Below the pieces are notes generated by a model. The model was not told the DNA's origin. It saw only the letters and a program-made list of their open reading frames with translations, and searched no databases. Both the position numbers and the translations under genes were made by a program. Below, piece after piece: positions 1 to 10,436 of a stretch of DNA of 64,000 nucleotides; position 1 is the stretch's first letter; each line of letters opens with the position of its first letter. The stretch covers positions 1 to 64,000 of the forward strand of contig NZ_VCHY01000012.1 in NCBI RefSeq assembly GCF_005877885.1, read 5' to 3'. Source of the DNA: Labilibacter sediminis (GTDB lineage: Bacteria > Bacteroidota > Bacteroidia > Bacteroidales > Marinilabiliaceae).

Positions 1-456
1 GGCTGGGCATCTACGGTTAACGTGGCACTTGCATTGGATACACAACCTGCTGCATTTCTTGCTGTTACTGTATAATCGCCTGCTGCCAGTCCGGTAAAGA
101 TACCACTGGTATTGCTATAATCGGAACCGTCGATACTGAAGTTCAAGTCTGTTGTGCTTGAGCTTACTGTGATTGTTCCTGTTGCTAATGAACAACTTGG
201 TTGAGCCGTTACACTGGCCGTTGGTACACTCGGCGTAGATGGCTGGGCATCTACGGTTAACGTGGCACTTGCATTGGATACACAACCTGCTGCATTTCTT
301 GCTGTTACTGTATAATCGCCTGCTGCCAGTCTGGTAAAGATACCACTGGTATTGCTATAATCGGAACCGTCGATACTGAAGTTCAAGTCTGTTGTGCTTG
401 AGCTTACTGTGATTGTTCCTGTTGCTAATGAACAAGTTGGTTGAGCCGTTACACTG
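1..456 (-). repeat. 240-base tandem repeat inside the giant adhesin gene
   Basis: Bases 1-216 and 241-456 differ at only two positions (92/332 and 195/435), with a 240-base period. Each unit encodes 80 residues of a SprB-type module. The two copies diverge after about base 456, so unit 241-456 is the N-terminal-most copy and the array probably continues past the left edge. Near-identity at the DNA level points to recent duplication or gene conversion, and to possible copy-number variation. Confidence 0.9.
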
Positions 457-3400
457 ACAATAGGTGTTGATGGAGCAATTGGGTCAGTCAAGGTAATTGG
501 TCCACTTAAAATGTCGGACGTACAATTGCCTAAGGTAACTGTTATGTCTGTATAGCTTCCTGACAACAGGTTACTTATTGTTAAATTACCACTTCCGTCA
601 CTGGTTATCGCTACAGGTCCAACAGAGCTAACTCCAAACTTATAGTTAACTGAATATTCCGTATTGGCATCTAATCCTCCCAGTACAATATTTCCATTTG
701 TTCCTCCACAGGTTGTTGGATTATTCCCGTTACTTGTTCCTATTGATGGTTTTGTATCTTTATCAACAACCTCTGTTTCTGCCTGTTGAGCTCCATCCTC
801 AACACCATTTGTAACAGCATCAATGTCTACAACTATTGTTTCATTAATACCATTATCACAGGCATCGTCATCCTCAGCTGTAACAGTTATATCTGCAGAA
901 GTTTCACCTACAGGAATCTGAACCTGGGTACCACTTCTTGTATAATCGCTTGTTAGATTTGCTGTACCCGAGAATGCAAGATCAACTGTAACTATCTGAT
1001 CAGAAACATGATTTAGACTAATAGTAAATGTAGCTGTTTCTGAGGTTGCTTCCTGAATTGTTGCTTTGTCAACACTTATAGAAACTTTAGGCTGAGGATT
1101 AACTGTAATGGTAAAAGTCTGATCATCACTTGTATCATCTCCTCCATTATCAGTTCCACCATTATCAGAAATGCTTACTGTTACTGTTGCTACTCCATAC
1201 ACATCGGATGCTAACTCATAAGTTAAATTACCGGAAGCATCAATGGCCGGTTGAGTAGCGAATAATGAATTGTTATCACTAGAAACATTGAATGATAAAG
1301 TTTGTCCTGACTCGTTTGTAGCTCCAGCATCTAAATCTGTAGCCCAAGAAGAAACAGTTTGAACTCCACTTGTATTTTCATCAATGGTTTGATCTGCACC
1401 TTTTGTAAATGATGGCGCATCATTTACTGGAGTAACTGTAATGCTAACTGTTGCATTATCTGAATCAGGATTTGAAGCATCCCCATCTTCAATGGTATAG
1501 GTAAAACTGTCTGAACCATTAAAATTAGCATCCGGAACATAAGTGAACGTTCCATCACCATTATTGGTTAAAGAACCATTGCTCACATCGGTATTTGATA
1601 TTATAGATATTCCATTGCCATCCTTATCTTCATCATTGGCTAATGCATAAATAATTACAGACGCATCTTCCAATATTGTTTTTGAATCATTATTGGCTAC
1701 AGGTGCTTCATCAACATCATTAATCGTTATATTATCGATACCGTAATGGGAACCTCCTTTACCATCATTTGTGTACACCTGAACACTGGCTGATCCACTA
1801 TAATTTTGGGTTGGAGTAAATACAGCTCCATCCATTTCTTCATTCACCTGAGCCAATGTACCAGTGAAAGTAATGTTCGCTGAACCATTTCCTGTAATAG
1901 TTACTCCCGATGTACCAGTAAGTGTAAGTACTCCATTTGTAATAGTAATCGTAACGGTTTGATCATCACCATCAGAATCAGCTACTGACATTTTAGTTGC
2001 TGTTCCCGCCACAAATGTAACTTGTGCATCTTCCTGGATAGTTTGTGATGTTGGGAATGTTGTAGTATTTAGAATAGTTACAACCGGAGCAGTATTCGGA
2101 TCAATAACGTTAATATTAATTACCTCACTATCTGTTTCTACCGGTGTACCTCCAACTAAATCTTGTGTTTGAACGGTGATGTTTGCCGTACCTGTAAAAT
2201 CAGAAGTTGGACTAAAACTTGATCCTAGCAAGGCAGCATTAACATCTGCCAGGCTACCATCAAATGTTACCGAGGCCGTTCCATTTCCTGAAAAGTTAGA
2301 TAAGCCGGAAGTTCCGCCTAATGTTAATGTACCATTTGTAACAGTTATTGTTATCCTTTGGTCATCACCATCATTATCTGTAACATAAATTTTATTGTTA
2401 TTGGCCTCATTAAATGTTAGTGAAGTATTTTTATTGGTTAATTCATCCGCATCCTCAGCATATACATAAGGTGCATCATTAGTTCCTTGTATATTTATGG
2501 TAACCGTAGCATCATCCGAATCAAAATTAGGATCTTCAATTGTATACACAAATGTTTCAACTAAATCTGTATCTGTAACCTGAAGGGCCTGTACATCAGG
2601 ATTCGACTGATTTGGAGTATACACAAAACTACCGTCACCATACCAGACAAAAGATCCATACTGACCATAGATCACAGAGTTATATGATTGAGATACTTGC
2701 ACAACTTCTAACCTTGTTACACCATCTGCATCTGTATCATTATTTAATAACCCTGGTGAGGAGGTAATAATTTCTCCGTCCTGATCAACAGTATAAGAAT
2801 CATCATTTGCAACCGGAGTAGCATTTTCTCCTTTTATTGTAAATGTTATAGTAGCTTCATTAGATGAGCTTGTTCCTGATTCAACAGATTCATCATCTAT
2901 ATTAAAATACGTAAATGTTTCAATAGCTGTTTCTCCATAATTCAATGCAACAACTGTTGAATTACTTTCATCCGGATCATAGGTAAATGATCCATCTGCA
3001 TTAACAGTAAGTGCACCCCCAAAAGATCCAGTAGTAGAGATTGTTGGTGAAACCGTAACGCCGTCGCCATCCGGGTCCAAATCATTACTTAAAACACCAG
3101 GTGCTACTTTGGAAAGTGTGTTTGATTTAAAAACTTCATAAGCATCATCTGCTGCATAAGGAGCATCATTTCCCGGATTATTGATAAGAATGATTGTTCT
3201 GTGAAAAACATTACTTTCACCATCATCATTATCTGTTACTTTTATTGAGACTGCTCTGTTACCAGTATATGTAGCAAGTGTAGAAGAAAACTGAACTGTT
3301 GAAATAATCTCTTTATACTCTGCAATGGTGGCTTCTCCAGACAAAGACAGCACACCTGTTGAAGAATCAAAAGAACCTGCAACACCATGATCTTCTGTAA

Positions 3401-6400
3401 AACTAAGTTGATCTTCACCTCCGGAAACAAAACCAGTAGTAATTGTAACTGTTGCCGATTTTAGTAATTCATTATCTACATCAGTAATCTCAGGATAAGG
3501 CAATACCGTTAAATTTCCTGAAGCATATACTGCAGCATCCAAAGCACCTGATATTACTGGATTGTCATTCACCGGAACAACAGTAATAGTGGCTGTAGCT
3601 TTCTCTGAATCAAGATAACCATCATTAATAACAACCTCTATAATTCTGTCTCCAGCGGTAGGATCTTCATTATCATTTCTGTAAGATAAAGAAGCAATTG
3701 CACTTTGATAATTGGCAAGGCTTGCAGTTCCATATAATCTTACCTTACCAGGAGTTAACTCATTAAAATCGCGAAGTATACCAGCCGGCAATGAGAAAGG
3801 CACATCAATATCCTCTTCAGTACCGTCTACTTTATTGGTTAAAGTAACAATGGCCTCTGATATAGTTATTCCATCCGAATCAGTAAAGGACACATCTGTA
3901 TCCACAAAAGCAATTTGACCATCTCCTTCAGTAAATGTAGCCTGATAGTCCTTTCCTGTTCCTCCCGAACTATTATCCGGATCTAAATCAAGTTCAGGCC
4001 TATAGGTATAAATTACGCTTGTTTGCGCCAAAGGTGTATTTGATGAATACTCATCCTGTACTTCAAAAGTAATTACCCTGGTTGTCATATCAGGGCTTTC
4101 TTTAGAATTACTATAGGTAATATTTTTAATTACTCTTTCATACTCCAATAATGAATTACCCAGACCGGATAATGTAATAACACTAGCTGTTATATTAACA
4201 GTAATACCGTACTCATCAGCATAATCTTGTCCATCGGTAGTAATTCCTAAATTTTCATCACCTGTATCTAAAAGATTTGTAAGAGTTATTATAGCTCCTC
4301 TTAAATTATTAGGTGAATCAGTATCTCTGATAAACACATCAGCATCAGCCACATTAAATGTTGTTGCTTCACCAATGGCAAAACCTATTTGATAATCATT
4401 TCCTAAAACACCACTACTGTTATTCCGGTCCAAATCAATTTCCGGAGTAGAAACAGCTACGCAGTTTTCCAAAGAAACAATAAAACCAAGGTTATTGTCA
4501 TAATCACATTCTAAAGTAGGAGAATTAATAGTTCCTTCAACCAAGGGAAGATTCAACGGTGTTCCATCAACAGTAAAATGACTATGGTTGACCAAAACAT
4601 ATAAGTCCATCTTTCCATCTTCATTCTCATCATACACCATATCTTCCATCACGTACTCCTGCCCAGGCTCAATATTATCGGAAATATGCGTACTATCTAA
4701 ATACACTGCTCCCGGCTGATAAGGATCACCGTCGTAATAAGAAACCGGAGTGTTTCGCGGGATTTTCCAAGATCCATTATTTTCAAAAGTTAAAGTAAAA
4801 TTAACCTCATGTGTAATAGGGCAATTGTTTAGGTTAAACTCAACATTTTCCGTTGTTAAATCTCCAGTTGCAAACGTTGGTTGAGCCTCATATGTCATAT
4901 AAGTAGTTTGTACCAAAAACTGATTAAAGGCTGTGTTAAAGTCATTATTAAACCATGGTGACACAAAATCCTGTTGCCTCAATGGGATGGACAGATCATC
5001 CTCTACATTAGTCACAAAATAACCATGTTGGTTCCAGGTTTCACGAGCGGCTACCCAAGGGGCATCGGCAGAGCGAAAAACAGATATCCAACCTTTTCCC
5101 GGTGAATTACTCGGTGCTTCAACGTATTGAGCTGTAATTGCAATTTCAGCCTGTCCATCATTATCAACATCTGCTACTAGAGGGTAATCAGTTCTGGTAC
5201 CAGATGGGGATGCAATGCTTGCCAACTCTCTACCATCCGCTCCTTTCCATACATACAAAATATCCTCATCACTATATACTACTTCTGCTGAGCCATCTCC
5301 TTCAAAGTCAAAAACAGTACTTCCTGTTTGAGCTGATCCATCATCCAAACCACTTTTTAACCACTTAAGAGTTAGATCAGTTTCCAATACTACATACTCA
5401 TTTTTTCCAGCGGCTCCAATTTCTAACTCTCCATCTCCATCAAAATCAGCTACATTACAACGACCAGCTTGTTTATTTGCTGTGGGGAATGCATAAGCTG
5501 TTCCAATTTGGGCTAAAGAGATTGGATCATAAGCATATATATAACTTTGAGCTGTACTTCTATTAGTGGTAACAATTATATCCGTACGCTTATCTCCATT
5601 TAAATCTCCCAGACTAGTATATCCGTCCCCATTAAGAATCTGAGCATCCGAAGTTGTAATATCTGAAGATAAAATTTCGGCTGCAACAGACATGCTCCAT
5701 GTTCCTGAGTTATTTGCCACTAAATAAATCTGATTACCTGCAACTAACTCAAGTCCTGCAGCATCAGATCCAAAAACTCCCGTTCCATCCGGATCTAAAT
5801 CTCCTTCCTCATATATATTATAGGCTATCGGCCATGCATCTGATTGACTATGCTTACCTACATTTCCTGATCCGGTAACTAATATTTCACCTGTTAAAGA
5901 ATTAAAAATGATACCCCCAACATAAACCTCAGGTATACCGTCATTATCAAAATCTGCCAACTGAGGTGAACGATTACTACTTGCAGCGGAATTCTGAGTA
6001 AAACCACTTGCTAAACTCAATGTTTTAGTGGTTTTATCAAAAACAAGACGCACTAAATTACCAGAGTTATTAACTAAAAAAATATCTCCATTACCATCAT
6101 TATCCACATCACCCAACGCAACCTGGGAATAAGAGTGACTTGTAACAGCATATTCAGCAATATGCTTACCTGTAACCCCACTAAAAACATGTACACCATC
6201 ACTCCCATCCTTTCCTACTAGCTCTGAAACACCATCGCCGTCCAAGTCACCAACAAATAAACCACACCGTTGATCAACAGGGTATGGAGGAGTTCCCGAT
6301 AAAGTACCCCCATTTGCTTCATTGGTATTGAATTTTTCCTGCAGAGTCCAGGTATAAAATACAGGAGGTTTAGCACTACAGGTTGGAATACTTTTGTTGT

Positions 6401-6578
6401 AAAAGAAGTTCTCGTCTGCATCTGCTTCACTTTGGCAATCGGGATCAAAAAAATCAATTAATCCATCACCATCGTCATCTATTCCGTTATTGCAAATCTC
6501 TTGACTAAAGAGCGTTGATACGGATATTAAACTTATCCATATCAACAACAGAATCTTTTTGAATATTTCAGTTTTCAT
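1..6578 (-). CDS. Giant secreted adhesin-like protein with FG-GAP, cadherin-like and SprB repeats (3' end outside window)
   Basis: About 2190 codons are visible, open to the left edge, so the C-terminus is missing. The start MKTEIFKKILLLIWIS is a signal peptide, followed by a calcium-loop segment (CNNGIDDDGDGLIDFFDPDC) common in Bacteroidota surface proteins. Next come FG-GAP/VCBS-like repeats (DxDxDG loops such as GDLDGDGVSELVG and ADFDNDGIPEVY, about nt 6400-5050). Then follow many cadherin/tandem-95-like modules (PVANDDSYTVDQDG, FTYTIEDGD; about nt 4450-1100), a Calx-beta-like domain (about nt 1100-830) and SprB-type repeats (TVTARNAAGC) at the left edge. The composition indicates an exported, calcium-binding surface or matrix adhesin. 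A T9SS sorting domain would be expected beyond the edge, which is inference. It lies downstream of a kinase/regulator pair on the same strand. The exact ligand is unknown. Confidence 0.85.
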   Translation of the reverse strand, partial: MKTEIFKKILLLIWISLISVSTLFSQEICNNGIDDDGDGLIDFFDPDCQSEADADENFFYNKSIPTCSAKPPVFYTWTLQEKFNTNEANGGTLSGTPPYPVDQRCGLFVGDLDGDGVSELVGKDGSDGVHVFSGVTGKHIAEYAVTSHSYSQVALGDVDNDGNGDIFLVNNSGNLVRLVFDKTTKTLSLASGFTQNSAASSNRSPQLADFDNDGIPEVYVGGIIFNSLTGEILVTGSGNVGKHSQSDAWPIAYNIYEEGDLDPDGTGVFGSDAAGLELVAGNQIYLVANNSGTWSMSVAAEILSSDITTSDAQILNGDGYTSLGDLNGDKRTDIIVTTNRSTAQSYIYAYDPISLAQIGTAYAFPTANKQAGRCNVADFDGDGELEIGAAGKNEYVVLETDLTLKWLKSGLDDGSAQTGSTVFDFEGDGSAEVVYSDEDILYVWKGADGRELASIASPSGTRTDYPLVADVDNDGQAEIAITAQYVEAPSNSPGKGWISVFRSADAPWVAARETWNQHGYFVTNVEDDLSIPLRQQDFVSPWFNNDFNTAFNQFLVQTTYMTYEAQPTFATGDLTTENVEFNLNNCPITHEVNFTLTFENNGSWKIPRNTPVSYYDGDPYQPGAVYLDSTHISDNIEPGQEYVMEDMVYDENEDGKMDLYVLVNHSHFTVDGTPLNLPLVEGTINSPTLECDYDNNLGFIVSLENCVAVSTPEIDLDRNNSSGVLGNDYQIGFAIGEATTFNVADADVFIRDTDSPNNLRGAIITLTNLLDTGDENLGITTDGQDYADEYGITVNITASVITLSGLGNSLLEYERVIKNITYSNSKESPDMTTRVITFEVQDEYSSNTPLAQTSVIYTYRPELDLDPDNSSGGTGKDYQATFTEGDGQIAFVDTDVSFTDSDGITISEAIVTLTNKVDGTEEDIDVPFSLPAGILRDFNELTPGKVRLYGTASLANYQSAIASLSYRNDNEDPTAGDRIIEVVINDGYLDSEKATATITVVPVNDNPVISGALDAAVYASGNLTVLPYPEITDVDNELLKSATVTITTGFVSGGEDQLSFTEDHGVAGSFDSSTGVLSLSGEATIAEYKEIISTVQFSSTLATYTGNRAVSIKVTDNDDGESNVFHRTIILINNPGNDAPYAADDAYEVFKSNTLSKVAPGVLSNDLDPDGDGVTVSPTISTTGSFGGALTVNADGSFTYDPDESNSTVVALNYGETAIETFTYFNIDDESVESGTSSSNEATITFTIKGENATPVANDDSYTVDQDGEIITSSPGLLNNDTDADGVTRLEVVQVSQSYNSVIYGQYGSFVWYGDGSFVYTPNQSNPDVQALQVTDTDLVETFVYTIEDPNFDSDDATVTINIQGTNDAPYVYAEDADELTNKNTSLTFNEANNNKIYVTDNDGDDQRITITVTNGTLTLGGTSGLSNFSGNGTASVTFDGSLADVNAALLGSSFSPTSDFTGTANITVQTQDLVGGTPVETDSEVININVIDPNTAPVVTILNTTTFPTSQTIQEDAQVTFVAGTATKMSVADSDGDDQTVTITITNGVLTLTGTSGVTITGNGSANITFTGTLAQVNEEMDGAVFTPTQNYSGSASVQVYTNDGKGGSHYGIDNITINDVDEAPVANNDSKTILEDASVIIYALANDEDKDGNGISIISNTDVSNGSLTNNGDGTFTYVPDANFNGSDSFTYTIEDGDASNPDSDNATVSITVTPVNDAPSFTKGADQTIDENTSGVQTVSSWATDLDAGATNESGQTLSFNVSSDNNSLFATQPAIDASGNLTYELASDVYGVATVTVSISDNGGTDNGGDDTSDDQTFTITVNPQPKVSISVDKATIQEATSETATFTISLNHVSDQIVTVDLAFSGTANLTSDYTRSGTQVQIPVGETSADITVTAEDDDACDNGINETIVVDIDAVTNGVEDGAQQAETEVVDKDTKPSIGTSNGNNPTTCGGTNGNIVLGGLDANTEYSVNYKFGVSSVGPVAITSDGSGNLTISNLLSGSYTDITVTLGNCTSDILSGPITLTDPIAPSTPIVSVTAQPTCSLATGTITVSSSTTDLNFSIDGSDYSNTSGIFTRLAAGDYTVTARNAAGCVSNASATLTVDAQPSTPSVPTASVTAQPSCSLATGTITVSSSTTDLNFSIDGSDYSNTSGIFTGLAAGDYTVTARNAAGCVSNASATLTVDAQ

Positions 6579-6986
6579 TCAATTGGGATTATATATTTTA
6601 CTATAATTATTTTTCCGAAAAACGAAGCCTTAAAAATTCAGGCATCAGCCTGTATTACGTACTGAACATATGAGAGTTGCTATATACTGACAACCACCGC
6701 CTGTTGCTTGACTAACTGCGCTACATACTAGACAAATGATTTTAATCTTATGACAAATGCCAAAAAAAATACGATGATTATTAGCACAAATTGTATTTAT
6801 CATTTTTAACCGCAAATAGTCAATACAATTCCTAATTTAAAGCCAAAACAATAAAGTCGTTATAAGTAATCAAAACTACCTAACAGTTCAAAAAGAATGA
6901 ATAACAAGAGGTTAGCAAAAGGTAAACATGGAACTCTCTTTTTTTTACAATAAAGAAAGCCGTTATTACTATTTGGAAATAGTGTT
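6579..6986. other. Intergenic region between the regulator and the giant adhesin
   Basis: This is 408 bases with no credible gene. It holds a direct-repeat element at 6909-6929 that is nearly identical to one upstream of the gene at 10437-13004. It also holds a small inverted repeat, CAGGCATCAGCCTG, at 6639-6652. I could not find a clean TAnnTTTG promoter on the minus strand in front of the giant gene. Confidence 0.6.
6909..6929 (-). promoter_or_regulatory. Putative regulator-binding direct repeat, copy 1
   Basis: On the plus strand this reads AGGTTA, five bases, AGGTAA, then ACAT. The two half-sites lie 11 bases apart, about one helical turn. The 21-base segment matches 13107-13127 at 20 positions. 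Both copies lie upstream of minus-strand genes for large secreted FG-GAP proteins. Binding by the neighbouring response regulator is inference. Confidence 0.4.
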
Positions 6987-7814
6987 TTAATATTTTGAAA
7001 GGAAAGTTTCGAGGTTACGGGAAGTATCAATATCCAGTTTCTTTCTTAATCGGGATCGTGCCACTTTTATACTATCGGGCGATTGATACAAAACACTGGC
7101 TATATTCTTTATACTCATCCCCATACGTATAAAATTAGCCAATCTAATTTCGGAAGGTGTTAAATCTGGGAAGGCAGAAGTGATATACTTATTAAAATTT
7201 GGATGTGCCGATTTAAATGCCAGCTCAAAACGCTCCCAGGAATCTGATTTAACTTTTTCATCAAATTCATCAATGATCAGGTTTAACATATCCTGCTCTA
7301 CATCTTTAAGTTTTACAAAACTCGCAAAGTTGGCCAGTTTCTTTTTCACATCAACCATAAACTCGTTATTGCGTGCTAAATACAGAGCACTTTCCGTAAG
7401 TTTACTATTCTCAAATTCAATACGACTTTTGTGTTCCTCTATCAACTTAATGGCTGAATGCATACGGGCTTCCAGTTCAATTGGATCAATAGGTTTACGG
7501 ATATAATCAATAGATCCGGCTTCTAATGCAATTTGTAAATTAGCCGATGTTAGCATAACCCCTGTAGCCATGATGACAGGAATATCTTTTGTTTTATCCT
7601 GTGACTTAATATACTTTACCAACTCAACACCTGACATAGAAGGCATATCCCAATCTGTAATAATGAGATCCGGTAATTTCATATCAGCAATCTTAATCGC
7701 AAGTTTAGCCGTTATTGCCTGATATATTGTATAGTCAGGATGTGCATTCTTAATAAAATTAATAATAACCTGAAGACTTTCGACATGATCATCTACTACT
7801 AAAATTTTATACAT
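6987..7814 (-). CDS. Response regulator with LuxR/GerE-type DNA-binding domain
   Basis: 275 aa. It has an N-terminal receiver domain with acidic pair D8-D9, phospho-acceptor D54 (TDWDMP), switch T84 and K107 (RKP). A helical linker of about 90 residues follows. The C-terminal helix-turn-helix reads TPSEIRLANFIRMGMSIKNI and continues through SPDSIKVARSRLRKKL, typical of LuxR/GerE DNA-binding domains. All phosphorylation residues are present, so it should be an active transcription factor. The start codon overlaps the end of the sensor kinase gene by eight bases (7807-7814), which indicates translational coupling and a cognate pair. The likely targets are the flanking secreted-protein genes (inference). 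Confidence 0.88.
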   Translation of the reverse strand: MYKILVVDDHVESLQVIINFIKNAHPDYTIYQAITAKLAIKIADMKLPDLIITDWDMPSMSGVELVKYIKSQDKTKDIPVIMATGVMLTSANLQIALEAGSIDYIRKPIDPIELEARMHSAIKLIEEHKSRIEFENSKLTESALYLARNNEFMVDVKKKLANFASFVKLKDVEQDMLNLIIDEFDEKVKSDSWERFELAFKSAHPNFNKYITSAFPDLTPSEIRLANFIRMGMSIKNIASVLYQSPDSIKVARSRLRKKLDIDTSRNLETFLSKY

Positions 7815-10182
7815 CGCAATCCATTAAAACATTAATAACACTATCGTATTTATCCTGGTTGCAAGACAATACAGCTTCTTTTATGTTAGCTACAATTAAG
7901 TCGCCATCAACAATTGCCTCATCCTTTATTTCACCTAAAACATTATTTATATCACTAACCTCAAAAACTTCCAGTTTTTTAAGCTCTTGTATAAATGGTT
8001 TTATCTTCAGCTTACATTCATCCTTTAAATTCATAATATCAATGGCATCTTTATTGGTTGAAATAACTTTATGAGAACTTGAGGGAAGGGAAGACTCAAC
8101 GGGCAGCTTTACACAAAATTCAGAACCTTCACCTATAACAGAATTTATATAAACCGAACCTGAATGTGCCTCAACAGCCATCTTACAGAATGTTAAACCT
8201 AAACCCGTTGAACGAAGACTCTTATCACTCAGTTCGGAACTTCTATAACGATCGAAGATTATCTCCTGTTGATCTCGACGAATTCCGGGCCCTTGATCTT
8301 TTATTATGCACACGAAGGTATTATCCGGTTGTTTACGAAAAGATATGGTTACTTTACCGTTGGAAGGTGAAAAACGGATAGCATTAATGAGCAGATTAAC
8401 CAACACCCTTTTAAGAACTACACGATCTCCTAACACAATGAAATTAAAATCTTCATGACGTATAATACTTATTGCTCTTTTGGATGCATTTACATTAACA
8501 TCGTAAATTGCTTCACTCACCAAATCCTGAAAATTTACCATTCCCTTATTTATAGTAAAACCAACTTCATCAGCTTTATTAACATCTAAAATGTTTAAGA
8601 CCATATTATGCATTTCAATACCTGCCTGCCAGATTAAATTATCTTTTTCCGGAACATCTTTCATTTGAGCCAGGTTGATAATAGAATTGAGTGGATTTTT
8701 AAGATCATGAACAATCATTCCCGTCATTTCATCCCTAAACCTATTCAGATTTAAAAGTTTATTATTGGCCTCTTCAAGATTGAATGCCTGTTGCTGTATT
8801 GAATCCTTCTGTTGCCTTATCTCCTCTGTTCTTAACATTACTTCTTTCTCAAGATGGATTGTATGCTTCTTAAGTGCCACCCTTAGCCTGTCCGCATCCA
8901 AAAATGCATTTGTTAAGTGTTTTGACATAACAAATGAAAAAGAGAAAAAGAGAATAAATAACCCATATGGCATTAAGTATCCTGCACTAATTATTTTATT
9001 AAAGTATAGTACATCATTAACCAATGTGGCATAAAAAAAGATGATACCTATCAAAAACACAACCGCAAACTCATACCTTTTTATTAAGGCTACCACAATG
9101 CCCAATAACATATAAGCCCCAATAATTAATATAAATATCTGGTAATATACCGGTATGTAACTAAAAATTGTAGGTGGGGTAATCAGCACCATTAATGCAC
9201 TAACCACTGCAATACTCCAAACAGCTATTTCGAACCACTTTTTAAATATTGAAGTATAAAACGTCCTTAAAAAACTAAAAGCCAAGGCCGTGGGTATAAT
9301 AAAAGATAAATACTCAATACGTACTGCAATATCCCAATTCAAACTAGGCAATATCTCAAGCAATACTTTTTCACCTGTGGTTAATAAACGAAGTAATGCA
9401 AAAAAACAAAATGTGCTAAACCATATTACAGAAGGCTCTCGCCTTCCTACTATATATATCAACAGAAAGTATACCGCCAGCATAAAGAGCACACCAAATA
9501 GAAATACCGACATTATACCTTGTTGCTCCTTATATTGTACAATATTCCGGGTTTCCCCAAACAGCATCACATCCTCCGGTCCTCCTTTACGGTGATGAAA
9601 ATTAGCGATTTGCAAAACCAAATCTATTTTCTTGTTTTTAGAATAAAAAAATAGTTCTTCTCTCTTCCATGAAGGGATAGTTGTTTCCTTATTAGTCCCA
9701 ACTGTACCAACCTTAACGCTCTCCCCATTAACCATAAGATGATATGCACAATCAAGCTCTTTCACCTTAATTCCATACAAAGCATCATACGGAACATGAA
9801 TTACCAAATGATAGGTTGCATACCCCAGAGCACTAACTTCATCTCCATAATAGCTTTGATTATTCCATACCGATGGCACATAAGCATACTCCTTTGCTAG
9901 TTCAATTGTATCAGTATTAAAATACCTTGGTGTATATAGCTGGTTCCAATAAAACGCAAATTCTCCACGAAGAGCCAATAGTTTATGCTCCTGTAAATCT
10001 TGTTCTGTTATATTTAAATAACCTTTACTTGCGACTGGCTTTTCCCTACCAATACCAACTCCCTTTACATACCCGTACTTATATGTAATCATAATACCAA
10101 AAGCTATTAGCATAACGAAAACAAACAATGATGGCCTAATAAATTTAAGTCGAGTTGGAATAACTGAAGTAATTGATTTCAT
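7807..10182 (-). CDS. 7TMR-DISM-type sensor histidine kinase
   Basis: 791 aa. A TM helix at residues 17-34 leads into an extracytoplasmic region (about 45-215) with a galactose-binding-like pattern (GEFAFYWNQL, YATYHLVIHVP). About seven membrane helices follow (225-420), as in the 7TMR-DISM receptor class. After a coiled coil comes the HisKA box with H492 (VHDLKNPLNSI). The ATPase domain shows an N box (NLLINAIRFSPSNG) and G boxes (DQGPGI, STGLGLTF). A helical tail of about 90 residues beyond the ATPase domain is unusual. The class is known to sense carbohydrate-like or other small ligands, but the ligand here is unknown. The 3' end overlaps the response regulator gene, so the two form a two-component system. 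Confidence 0.9.
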   Translation of the reverse strand: MKSITSVIPTRLKFIRPSLFVFVMLIAFGIMITYKYGYVKGVGIGREKPVASKGYLNITEQDLQEHKLLALRGEFAFYWNQLYTPRYFNTDTIELAKEYAYVPSVWNNQSYYGDEVSALGYATYHLVIHVPYDALYGIKVKELDCAYHLMVNGESVKVGTVGTNKETTIPSWKREELFFYSKNKKIDLVLQIANFHHRKGGPEDVMLFGETRNIVQYKEQQGIMSVFLFGVLFMLAVYFLLIYIVGRREPSVIWFSTFCFFALLRLLTTGEKVLLEILPSLNWDIAVRIEYLSFIIPTALAFSFLRTFYTSIFKKWFEIAVWSIAVVSALMVLITPPTIFSYIPVYYQIFILIIGAYMLLGIVVALIKRYEFAVVFLIGIIFFYATLVNDVLYFNKIISAGYLMPYGLFILFFSFSFVMSKHLTNAFLDADRLRVALKKHTIHLEKEVMLRTEEIRQQKDSIQQQAFNLEEANNKLLNLNRFRDEMTGMIVHDLKNPLNSIINLAQMKDVPEKDNLIWQAGIEMHNMVLNILDVNKADEVGFTINKGMVNFQDLVSEAIYDVNVNASKRAISIIRHEDFNFIVLGDRVVLKRVLVNLLINAIRFSPSNGKVTISFRKQPDNTFVCIIKDQGPGIRRDQQEIIFDRYRSSELSDKSLRSTGLGLTFCKMAVEAHSGSVYINSVIGEGSEFCVKLPVESSLPSSSHKVISTNKDAIDIMNLKDECKLKIKPFIQELKKLEVFEVSDINNVLGEIKDEAIVDGDLIVANIKEAVLSCNQDKYDSVINVLMDCDV

Positions 10183-10377
10183 TAATCCCCTATTTTTCTC
10201 CTCCTAATCGTAAAATATAACACCCTAATACTGAGCCAACCCTAGCTAAGCTAATGTATTATTTTCGTTTAGAATCAATTTTAGCCCTGCAATAGTAAGT
10301 ATAATTTTTTATTTGTATACTCTACGGCTTGAACAAAAATAAATATCTATAACTGATTATTATAGTGCATATCCAAT

Positions 10378-10410
10378 AAAAGGAGACAACAAAACTGTTA
10401 TCTCCTTTCA
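10378..10410 (-). terminator. Probable rho-independent terminator of the FG-GAP/T9SS gene
   Basis: On the minus strand AAAGGAGATAAC pairs with GTTGTCTCCTTTT around a short loop and runs into a T-rich stretch. It lies about 27 bases past the stop codon at 10437. One mismatch in the stem makes it moderate. Confidence 0.6.
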
Positions 10411-10436
10411 TTATTTAAGCTTTTAACACTCGTATA

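Noticed and set aside
1-480. Long tandem repeat as a CRISPR-like array
   Set aside because: The units are 240 bases, directly adjacent without spacers, and lie in frame inside a coding region.
7180-7506. Plus-strand open frame of 108 codons opposite the response regulator
   Set aside because: It is antisense to a clear receiver-domain gene and has no recognisable protein features.
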